Shown: piece after piece, positions 9,577 through 17,212 of the stretch
Position numbering within the stretch: the stretch's first letter is position 1
Layout: the number at the start of each line of letters is the position of its first letter
NCBI GenBank assembly: GCA_003602575.1
Contig: QQRY01000050.1
Location: forward strand, 1-53,414
Source: Candidatus Poseidoniales archaeon
GTDB taxonomy: Archaea; Thermoplasmatota; Poseidoniia; Poseidoniales; Poseidoniaceae
Length of the DNA: 53,414 nt
Reading direction: 5' to 3'
Translations under genes and position numbers: made by a program
The notes under the pieces: model-generated
What the model was told of the DNA's origin: nothing
Database searches by the model: none
What the model saw: the letters and a program-made list of their open reading frames with translations, nothing else

Positions 9577-9635
9577 TCTAAACTCTCTAACTTATCGCGT
9601 ACCTTATGTATGATAAAAAGTGCATATGATACTGG

Positions 9636-11960
9636 ATGGGTTCTATGGGTACTAGCGATAGCAAGATGGGAGAGGCATTAGATGTCGCTCGTAGCAAGAG
9701 ACTCAATGCAGATAAGTTATCACTCGCTGCCCTGCGCTCACAATTTACCAACTCCTCTGGTCAATCGATGGACCAAGCTCAATTGACTAGTGCTAGATTC
9801 CGTCAAGAAGAGAGGCTTCGTGCTGATATTCGTAGGGAAAGAAGACTTCGTCAACAAGCAATTTCAGAAAGAGTAATTGCCATGCAAGAAACCTTGGCAA
9901 CAGATCTAGCAGTTCAACATGAATTAACTCTAGATGCTCTAGAAAAAGAGATGCGCGAATCAATGGAAAGTGAACTTGCTGAACTAGAGAGAGAAGCTTT
10001 GGCCCAAGAAGAAGGCCGCCTACGCTCAGAGTATGAGTTGCGATTATCTAGGCAAGTCGAAGTTCTCCAAGAGCAGTATGAGATTGAACAAGACCTACGT
10101 TTAGAAGAACACAAAGAGAGACTTAAACAAGACATCGAAGCTGAACTTCAAGAGGAGCATAGGCAAAGAGTTGAAGTTCAAAAAGAGAGAATTGCACTCG
10201 ATTATAATCAAGAATTACAACATAGAATCCGTGAAATGGAATCATCTATTTCACAAGAGATGGAATCTAGGTTCAAAGAGATGGAAGGTAGTGAACTAAA
10301 TCGTTTAGAAGAAAGCCATTCAGCAAGATTAGCGGAACGTGAAGAACAATTAAGGCGAGGTATTAGAACACGCTTAGAACAACAACTTAGAGCCAGATTA
10401 AAGCAAAGAGAGGCTCGCCTAAAAGCAGAATACGATCGTAGAAGTCTCCGATTAGAAGAAGACATTGCTCAGCAAATACAATCGGAGTTAGAACAGAGAC
10501 TTCGAAACGAAACCACCGATCTTGAAGAACAAATGAGAGAAGATGTTGAACTTGCAATCGCTCGACGAAGAGATGAACTTAGAGTCGAATTAGAGAAACA
10601 ACTTGAGACCAGGCACTTGGAGAAGTTGTCTGATAGAAAGGTACGTCTAAGAGAGAAGTATGACATTACATTCTCTAAGGCAGTAGATGATATATCTCGT
10701 TCATTAAAGCAAGAAATTGATAACGAACTAGAACAAAGAATGGAGTCTGAGTTTACCAGTTATCGTAATGCTAGAGAAGCAGAGATTCAAAATAGATTGG
10801 CAAGATTCCGCTATGACCGTGAGAATGAACTAAGAGATATGCTCGAACAACAGTATGAAGCTAAGAAGACCGATTGGTCCGAAAGGCTTGAACTTGAATT
10901 CCAATCCCGAGAGACAGCTGCTCGTAAGGCGATTATGTCTGAAATCGATGCAGGTCTTAGAAATGAAAGGCTTACATTCGAGACTCATCTTGAACTATTG
11001 AAGGAAGAAACCGCATTAGAATTAGAGGTTGATATGGAAGACCGTCTAGAGCAATTCAAGACTCGTAAGGAAGACGAAGTTGCCTCTCAACTCGAACGTC
11101 AACTTGACAAGCGAGAGGAAATTATGCGTAACAAGGCGCTGATTGAAGTTAGAAAGCGTGAGGCGCTCATAAGGTCTGAAATAGAAGCGCAACTCGGTTT
11201 GAAGCGTGCAGAGATTAGAGATAGATTGCAAAACCTAACTCAACAAATGGATAATTTCAAGGAAAATGCAGAAACAAAGATGCGGGACGCTGTTGAAAAG
11301 CAAGTTCAAGGTGAAATAGACAACTCTGAATCTGAATATAAGACACGTGAGAAAGAGTTTAGAGAGTTACAAAATACTGACTCTAGGGCAGAAAAGAGAC
11401 AAATGTGGATGCAATCAATTTCAGGTCAAGACCGACCTCAAAATACAGCCATGCCTGACCCATCTCTACTAGGCGCGAGACCATCACTGCTAGGATCTAG
11501 TGGTGGAAGACCAATGCGAGGTATTCTTTCTAATGAACAGCCTCAACAACCTAGAATGGGTCTAGCAGGAATGAGGGCGCCCGAGACCAGTTCCAAGCCA
11601 CTAGCACCATCTGCGCCATTGGTCCGTCCGATCAAATCTCCTCTAGCAACTCCAAAGCCGGTTCAGCCTGTTACAGAACTACCAAAACCAGTTCAAAAAA
11701 TGGGAACTGCTGAGTTAAAACCTGTAGTATCGACCCTTCAACCTCAAGAACCTGAAGAAATCTCAGAGGTTCAGCAGGCAGTTACAACAACGCTGACTCC
11801 AATAACCACAACCCTAACTCCACAAGTACAAGACAACGTGAAGTATTCTAAATTAACTCCAATAAAACACATGCTTGAGCCTGCTAAAAAGGCTAGAGGT
11901 TCACCTCCACCATCCTCATTTGGTAAGAATACTGATGATTCTGAAGAAAATGAAGAATGA
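9636..11960 (+). CDS. Large cytoplasmic coiled-coil protein
   Basis: A 774-residue protein with no signal peptide or membrane segment. Residues about 60-600 are one almost uninterrupted charged heptad-type coiled coil rich in Glu, Arg, Leu and Gln (for example EEQLRRGIRTRLEQQLRARL). There are no ATPase motifs, so it is not an SMC protein. From about 600 to the end it turns low-complexity, rich in Pro, Gln, Ser and Thr, with a TLTPITTTLTPQ repeat, and probably disordered. A rod plus disordered tail suggests a scaffold or filament. Its stop is 34 bases before the calcium-repeat surface-protein gene on the same strand, so the two may be co-expressed. Function unknown. Confidence 0.85.
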   Translation: MGSMGTSDSKMGEALDVARSKRLNADKLSLAALRSQFTNSSGQSMDQAQLTSARFRQEERLRADIRRERRLRQQAISERVIAMQETLATDLAVQHELTLDALEKEMRESMESELAELEREALAQEEGRLRSEYELRLSRQVEVLQEQYEIEQDLRLEEHKERLKQDIEAELQEEHRQRVEVQKERIALDYNQELQHRIREMESSISQEMESRFKEMEGSELNRLEESHSARLAEREEQLRRGIRTRLEQQLRARLKQREARLKAEYDRRSLRLEEDIAQQIQSELEQRLRNETTDLEEQMREDVELAIARRRDELRVELEKQLETRHLEKLSDRKVRLREKYDITFSKAVDDISRSLKQEIDNELEQRMESEFTSYRNAREAEIQNRLARFRYDRENELRDMLEQQYEAKKTDWSERLELEFQSRETAARKAIMSEIDAGLRNERLTFETHLELLKEETALELEVDMEDRLEQFKTRKEDEVASQLERQLDKREEIMRNKALIEVRKREALIRSEIEAQLGLKRAEIRDRLQNLTQQMDNFKENAETKMRDAVEKQVQGEIDNSESEYKTREKEFRELQNTDSRAEKRQMWMQSISGQDRPQNTAMPDPSLLGARPSLLGSSGGRPMRGILSNEQPQQPRMGLAGMRAPETSSKPLAPSAPLVRPIKSPLATPKPVQPVTELPKPVQKMGTAELKPVVSTLQPQEPEEISEVQQAVTTTLTPITTTLTPQVQDNVKYSKLTPIKHMLEPAKKARGSPPPSSFGKNTDDSEENEE

Positions 11961-11994
11961 TTAGATGCATTATTAGCGAGTTATTGATAAAATA

Positions 11995-14466
11995 ATGCTA
12001 CGTCGCAGATACATGAAGCGAAGTATTTTTTTGATAATCATCTTGATGCTACTTCCGATTTCTACCACTGTAACAGCAGAGAATAATGTCGTTTTTTCTG
12101 GAGTTACAGATAACACAGAATTAATTGTTTATTCTGAAAAGTTAGCAGACAACTCAATTCTTACTGTCAAGAAGAATGGAGATATCAGCGCTCAAACTCT
12201 ATCTTCAGGAGTACTTGCTCCACTTTGGACTGTGGATGTCAACCAATTCACAACCAATGGTAAGTTAGATTCTGCTCAACAATTACTTGCTGTTTCTTAT
12301 GAAGCCGGCTTTTTAGTCTTTGATTTAGCGACGCAGTCAATAGCTTATCAGATTAATTTGACATATGCTCCAGATGATATTGATTGGGATTCAGAGGGTA
12401 ATGTTTGGTTGGCTTACTATGATGGCACAACAGGGGTTAGCCGCAGGGCAATTGAATACAATCAGTTTGGTGCAACTGGAATTCAAACAGGACAAATAGC
12501 ATCAGGATTTTTGTCTTTTGAAGTACTTTCAAATGATGAGATAACATTCTCGGCCATGGACTCAAAAACTCATATTTATGGTCAAGATGGAAACCTAATT
12601 CGTAAATTATCCGAATCTAATTTTTACCTTACTCACTCGTTTGAAGATGATTCAGAGAATTTCTTCTCAGGTTCTTCTAACGGCAAACTGTATAGATACA
12701 ATATGTCTACTTGGTCATCAACATCTCTTGATTTAGGAGTTAACGAAAAAGTATCATATATGTCTCAATTTAATTCAACCTCTTATCTTGCAGGTACTGA
12801 AGACGGAACAGTTTTCATTATCGGTTCATCTCCATTTATCGTTAAAGATAGTTTTTCCATCTCTAAGATAGTCAAAGGGGCATATCGTGAATTTGGTGGC
12901 CAAATTTCGGTTTTTGGTTCAGACAGCCAATATACTCAGATCTCATTTTTTGACTTAGATTCGGATTTAGACGGAACCCCTGATACAGTAGATATTTTCC
13001 CTACTGAGCCGACTCAAGACTCAGATTCTGACGGTGATGGATATGGAGATAATCTATCTGGTGTAAATGGTGATGCTTTCCCTTATGACTCAACCCAGCA
13101 TATGGATTCTGATGGTGATGGTTACGGGGATAATTTATTGGGGAATAACAGCGATGCATTCCCGCAAAATCAAGAACAATGGTTAGATAGTGATGGTGAT
13201 GGCTATGGCGATAATGCAGATGCACTGAATGGAGATGCTTTCCCTACAGAATCAACACAATGGAATGATTCTGATGGAGATGGCTATGGCGACAACCCTG
13301 AAGGTTTCCAACCCGATGGTTGCCCTGAATTAAATGGATTTTCAACGCAAGATCGCTTTGGGTGTCTTGACTCCGATTTCGATAAATACTCTGACCCTAG
13401 TGAGGATTGGACTATTTCAGACGGTGCAGATGCTTTACCTAATGAGATATCCCAATGGATTGATCGAGATGGTGATGGTTATGGTGAGAACAACACCGGT
13501 GTAAATCCAGACTCATGCCCACTTATAGCTGGGACTTCAACAAAAACTTGGCAAGCAGACCAATCTTCAGATACCGGATATTCAGAAACTTCGATGTTCG
13601 GTTGCTTAGATTCAGATGGTGATGGATGGGCAGATACATCAGATGCTTTCCCTAGTGATTCATTAGAATGGTTTGATGGCGATGGAGATAAAGTTGGTTC
13701 CAATAGCGATTATGATGATACTAAGGCACTTGTATCCACCGAACAAGAGTATTGCAACTTAGCGATAGACGACTTTTCTGATATCTGTAGAGGTTGGAGA
13801 GATTCAGCTTACCAAAATTATCTTTCCAGAGATAAAGCAGTTGGAGAGGGCGATCTATCTTACTCTTCATGGATTGTTAATTCAGAAGCTGGAAACTTAG
13901 ATGATGGTAGTGAAGATGGACTTGGTGAAACAATAAAGCAGGTTGCTGTAATTGGCGGACTTGCATTTATGGCGATTACAGCATTGGTTGTAATAATCAG
14001 TTTCATCGCCAAGAAGCGTAAGATAAATCAGATGATTAAGAGATATGGAGTCCCATTCACTCCTGAGGAATCTACTGCTAACGATGAAGCCTTAGAGGGT
14101 TCAGCAGGTCTTTCAGCCACTGGAGGAATTGAATCTGACAGCTCTTGGGATGATGAAGTTGAAGAAATGAATTTTAATGAAAGCGAATCAACCGAAGTTG
14201 ATGAAGAATCAAAAGTTGAAATTTCTGCTGAAGATATATATGAACAAGATAACAGTTTAGAGGACATTGCAGGAATTGATGTGACTTCTAATGAACCTTC
14301 AAAAGAAGACGTTTCCGCTATGTTTGACGATAAGGAAGAGCCGGATTCCGAAGTCAAGCCAAGTAATGCTCCTCCAGTTCCAGCAGACGGCCTACCAGAG
14401 GGATGGACAATGGACCAGTGGGAATGGTACGGCCATGAATGGCTTGCTAAGAATAGTGATAATTAA
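11995..14466 (+). CDS. Membrane-anchored surface protein: propeller plus TSP3-like Ca2+ repeats
   Basis: An 823-residue exported single-pass protein. An N-terminal signal peptide (RSIFLIIILMLLPISTTVTA) is followed by about 290 residues that look like beta-propeller blades. Residues about 320-600 hold repeated DSDGDGYGDN units, the calcium-binding pattern of thrombospondin type-3-like repeats, interspersed with DAFP and EQW spacers. A membrane helix near 645-665 is followed by KKRK (stop-transfer), then an acidic cytoplasmic tail of about 150 residues ending in LPEGWTMDQWEWYG. The ATG at 11995 or the internal ATG at 12013 could be the start. It lies directly after the coiled-coil gene. A cell-surface role is likely; the ligand is unknown. 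Its stop codon abuts that of the convergent gene. Confidence 0.85.
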   Translation: MLRRRYMKRSIFLIIILMLLPISTTVTAENNVVFSGVTDNTELIVYSEKLADNSILTVKKNGDISAQTLSSGVLAPLWTVDVNQFTTNGKLDSAQQLLAVSYEAGFLVFDLATQSIAYQINLTYAPDDIDWDSEGNVWLAYYDGTTGVSRRAIEYNQFGATGIQTGQIASGFLSFEVLSNDEITFSAMDSKTHIYGQDGNLIRKLSESNFYLTHSFEDDSENFFSGSSNGKLYRYNMSTWSSTSLDLGVNEKVSYMSQFNSTSYLAGTEDGTVFIIGSSPFIVKDSFSISKIVKGAYREFGGQISVFGSDSQYTQISFFDLDSDLDGTPDTVDIFPTEPTQDSDSDGDGYGDNLSGVNGDAFPYDSTQHMDSDGDGYGDNLLGNNSDAFPQNQEQWLDSDGDGYGDNADALNGDAFPTESTQWNDSDGDGYGDNPEGFQPDGCPELNGFSTQDRFGCLDSDFDKYSDPSEDWTISDGADALPNEISQWIDRDGDGYGENNTGVNPDSCPLIAGTSTKTWQADQSSDTGYSETSMFGCLDSDGDGWADTSDAFPSDSLEWFDGDGDKVGSNSDYDDTKALVSTEQEYCNLAIDDFSDICRGWRDSAYQNYLSRDKAVGEGDLSYSSWIVNSEAGNLDDGSEDGLGETIKQVAVIGGLAFMAITALVVIISFIAKKRKINQMIKRYGVPFTPEESTANDEALEGSAGLSATGGIESDSSWDDEVEEMNFNESESTEVDEESKVEISAEDIYEQDNSLEDIAGIDVTSNEPSKEDVSAMFDDKEEPDSEVKPSNAPPVPADGLPEGWTMDQWEWYGHEWLAKNSDN

Positions 14467-14730
14467 TCATCGCCACACAATAGGAAGTGAATTTTTCAAT
14501 TCCTTAAGTTCCTCGCCATTGTAAACTGGTTTTCCATCTTTAACTAAAGTATTCATAATCAGCCACAATACCCCGTTCCAAGATTGTAATTTTGAAAATA
14601 TCTCAACATTACCAGCAGCAGCGGAAACCAATAACTTCCCTTCATCTGTATCCTCATCAAATAAAGCACGAACTAAGTTTTTAGTATCAAATAAATATCC
14701 TTTAGGGCGCCATTCCATCATTTTGATCAC
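14467..14730 (-). CDS. Small protein of unknown function coupled to the RHH gene
   Basis: An 87-residue soluble protein without a recognised domain; the PIN-type acidic residues of VapC toxins are not evident. The chosen GTG start overlaps the TGA of the upstream ribbon-helix-helix gene (GTGA), a typical translational-coupling arrangement. ATGs at 14721 and 14718 are alternatives. The middle (LLVSAAAGNVEIFSKLQSWNGVLWLI) is hydrophobic but not long enough to be clearly transmembrane. Being the last of a ParA-RHH-unknown series, it might be an accessory partition or regulatory partner, by context only. Confidence 0.6.
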   Translation of the reverse strand: MIKMMEWRPKGYLFDTKNLVRALFDEDTDEGKLLVSAAAGNVEIFSKLQSWNGVLWLIMNTLVKDGKPVYNGEELKELKNSLPIVWR

Positions 14731-14969
14731 ACCTGGAATGGTGATAGATTTAATCGGTCTACTAGATGTTCAACTTCTACATCGGCAACATCTTTCATTC
14801 TCTCTCTTAGAGTATCAATTTCCCCACTCATCTTGGTAATCTTGTGTGCACGAACTAAATCATTCAGAAATTCATTTACACTCTTATATCCGCTAAGAGT
14901 TCTTAGAGTATTCAATTGTCTTCTTACCTCATAACTTACGCTTATCGATGTCATTCCTTCAGCAGTCAT
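14727..14969 (-). CDS. Ribbon-helix-helix DNA-binding protein
   Basis: About 80 residues. The segment TSISVSYEVRRQLNTLRTL followed by SVNEFLNDLV is the strand-helix-helix pattern of RHH (MetJ/Arc or CopG) DNA-binding proteins, which dimerise and bind palindromic operators. The C-terminal half is a charged helix likely to be a coiled coil (KMSGEIDTLRERMKDV). In-frame starts exist at 15029 (TTG), 15002, 14969 and 14954; 14969 is preferred because AGGGAT lies ahead of it. It sits 38-100 bases after parA on the same strand. RHH proteins often act as centromere-binding partners of ParA or as antitoxins; the ParA neighbour favours the former. Confidence 0.7.
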   Translation of the reverse strand: MTAEGMTSISVSYEVRRQLNTLRTLSGYKSVNEFLNDLVRAHKITKMSGEIDTLRERMKDVADVEVEHLVDRLNLSPFQV

Positions 14970-15067
14970 TACTATCCCTATCAGCCGACTATTTGAGCGC
15001 ATACTTAACCTGCGCGAAGAGTTTAACAAAAATCATGCATTTTTGAGGGGTTTTTTCAAACTTCAAA

Positions 15068-16030
15068 TCACATACGATTTTTTCTGTCAAGCAATAGTCT
15101 TGGTTGTTCATTAATACCAAATTCTCTCCTCATCGCCAGCACTCTATGATGAAATTCTTTGGCTAGGGTCCAGTATTCCAAGGAACCAGCCCCTGCACCT
15201 GAATTTGTAGGCTTGTTTAACAAGACCGTAGGGGCGCCACTCCATGGCGCTTCTGCAACTTTGACCAATCTTCTAATTGTAGTTTTGAATAATTTTTTTG
15301 GCATTTTTGTATTGACTTGATCACAGACATGCCGACTTAATTTGGAACGTGCATCGACCATAGTCATAGCTATTCCAAAAATTTTGAGATTACGATTTAT
15401 TCTTCTTTGAATCATCTTTATCGAATTCATTAGCATACTAAAGCCTTCAAGCGCATAATATTCTGCTTGAACAGGCACCATAACCCAGTTTGCTGCACAC
15501 ATGGCATTTATTGACAATAATCCAAGCGAAGGAGGAGTATCAATGATAATATGGTCAAAATTATCGATAATTGGAGATAGTGCTTCACGAAGCCTAGTTT
15601 CTCTTCCAATTTTATGACTTAATTCGATTTCAGCCCCTGAGAGGTGAATGTCGCTAGGCAATAACCACAGGTTCCCAACTGAAAGGTTATCAGGCGCTTT
15701 TTTCCCTCCATTTCTCATGCTCCATGCTTCTTGCATACTAGCAGTCAATTGTTTAGGGTTGATTAGATACTCTTCCATTAGAGGTAAATCCTCGCCCGAT
15801 TCATTTGTGAGTAAATCATATGCGGTTTTCTTGACTTTCTTTTTTTCAACTCCAAATGAAGTTGCACAATTCCCCTGAGGGTCGAGATCGATTAACAAGA
15901 CCTTTGCTGGAGGAAGGCCTTGTTTTCTAGAACCTTTAGCCAATGCTGCAGCCAGATTAACAGCGGTAGTGGTTTTTGCACAGCCTCCTTTTTGATTAGC
16001 CACAGCGACAACCATTTTGTAAGGATTCAT
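15068..16030 (-). CDS. ParA/Soj-family ATPase
   Basis: A 320-residue ParA ATPase. It has the deviant Walker A NQKGGCAKTT with the signature lysine near residue 15, the switch motif LIDLDPQGN, and the Walker B-like IIIDTPPSLG followed by VPVQAEYYALEG. These are the hallmarks of Soj/ParA proteins that move DNA or large protein cargo on the nucleoid. The C-terminal region ends in a basic stretch (LLLDRKNRM). It lies 71 bases after moxR and 38 or more bases before the RHH gene, all on one strand. The cargo is unknown; a chromosomal partition or positioning role is inferred. Confidence 0.92.
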   Translation of the reverse strand: MNPYKMVVAVANQKGGCAKTTTAVNLAAALAKGSRKQGLPPAKVLLIDLDPQGNCATSFGVEKKKVKKTAYDLLTNESGEDLPLMEEYLINPKQLTASMQEAWSMRNGGKKAPDNLSVGNLWLLPSDIHLSGAEIELSHKIGRETRLREALSPIIDNFDHIIIDTPPSLGLLSINAMCAANWVMVPVQAEYYALEGFSMLMNSIKMIQRRINRNLKIFGIAMTMVDARSKLSRHVCDQVNTKMPKKLFKTTIRRLVKVAEAPWSGAPTVLLNKPTNSGAGAGSLEYWTLAKEFHHRVLAMRREFGINEQPRLLLDRKNRM

Positions 16031-16101
16031 GCCAACACACTCTCGGACAATGGTGATGAGAATGTTTCTCCTCTTTCAATGCAAGCATTGAATGATTGAA
16101 T

Positions 16102-17124
16102 TCAAGCAGGTTGTATGACTGGAACAGGCACTTCGGATAGAATCTTTCTAACGATGTGCATTCCAGTAATTCCACGTATCTTTGCTTCCGGTTTCATATT
16201 GATACGATGGCTGATAATTTGTAGAGCGATACCTTTGATGTCATCAGGTATGACATAATTTCGCCCTGCAATAGCAGCAGCCGCACGGCCGGTCTTGAAC
16301 AGTGATTGTGAAGCACGAGGTGAAGCGCCGTTTACCACACGATGGTCTTCACGAGTTCTCTGGACGATTTCAACAATGTATGACAAGATTGCTGGGTCGA
16401 CGTGGACAGTTTCTAGAGCTTTTTGCATTGCAACAACCTTCTTTGGTGATGTAACTTGTTCAACATCGTGTTGATCTTTACCACGAAGTTTTCTTCTAGC
16501 CAAGATGGCTTTTTCCTCAGAACGGTCAGGGTAACCCATGCTCATCTTCATCAAGAAACGGTCCATTTGAGCCTCAGGTAGAGGATATGTACCTTCTTGT
16601 TCGATTGGATTTTGCGTTGCTAATACAACGAAAGGAGCAGGTAATTTGTGGGTTATTCCTTCGATAGTAACTTGCTTTTCTTCCATAGCTTCTAACAGAG
16701 CAGCCTGTGTTTTTGGAGGTGCACGGTTAATTTCGTCAGCTAGTAAAATGTTTGAGAACAAAGGTCCAGCACGAAGTTTGAATTCACCAGATTTCTGGTC
16801 GTACATGTACGTACCCATAATATCAGAAGGTAGTAAATCCGGTGTAAATTGAACACGCTTGAATTTACATCCAAGTGCACGAGCGAAAGTATTTGCTAGT
16901 AGCGTTTTAGCAAGTCCAGGAAAATCTTCCAGTAGCATGTTACCGTTTGATAGGATACCAACAGTAACTCTTCTAAGGTTTTCATTCTTTCCAATAATGA
17001 CTTTGCTAACTTCATTCATCAAACTTGATGAGATAGCCGAAACAGTTCCGATTAGGTCTTGGGTTCCAGCGGCTTGACTCATTCCTGCATTTGCCGATAA
17101 TCCTGCTTCCATACTCATAATCAC
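16102..17124 (-). CDS. MoxR-family AAA+ ATPase
   Basis: A 340-residue MoxR AAA+ protein. Walker A is in EDFPGLAKTLLA, where the family pattern GxxGxAKT has Asp-Phe-Pro. Walker B is LLADEINRAPPKTQAALLEAMEE, and sensor 1 is VLATQNPIEQEGTYPLPEAQ. MoxR ATPases usually act as chaperones that activate VWA-domain partners, often encoded beside them with a DUF58 gene. No such partner gene is adjacent here. It lies 88 bases after aIF5B and 71 bases before parA, so it may be co-transcribed with either. Start choice: ATG at 17124, with internal ATGs just downstream (17118, 17112). Confidence 0.92.
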   Translation of the reverse strand: MIMSMEAGLSANAGMSQAAGTQDLIGTVSAISSSLMNEVSKVIIGKNENLRRVTVGILSNGNMLLEDFPGLAKTLLANTFARALGCKFKRVQFTPDLLPSDIMGTYMYDQKSGEFKLRAGPLFSNILLADEINRAPPKTQAALLEAMEEKQVTIEGITHKLPAPFVVLATQNPIEQEGTYPLPEAQMDRFLMKMSMGYPDRSEEKAILARRKLRGKDQHDVEQVTSPKKVVAMQKALETVHVDPAILSYIVEIVQRTREDHRVVNGASPRASQSLFKTGRAAAAIAGRNYVIPDDIKGIALQIISHRINMKPEAKIRGITGMHIVRKILSEVPVPVIQPA

Positions 17125-17212
17125 CTTTGGTAATTGACTATCAGCGTCATTCCATATATCAATGTGAGGTTGTAATATGTCATCATGAATCGCCCAATAG
17201 GCAAAAACAGTA

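Noticed and set aside
9914-10666. Ser/Arg/Cys-rich open frames on the minus strand
   Set aside because: They are complements of the Glu/Arg/Leu-rich coiled-coil codons and have no start signals or homology-like motifs.
13001-13225. His-rich reading frame opposite the calcium repeats
   Set aside because: It is the antisense shadow of repeated DSDGDG codons, not an independent gene.
14467-15029. Toxin-antitoxin pair (RHH antitoxin plus toxin)
   Set aside because: The partner lacks the acidic residues of a PIN toxin and other known toxin motifs, and the upstream ParA gene gives a better explanation. Not fully excluded.
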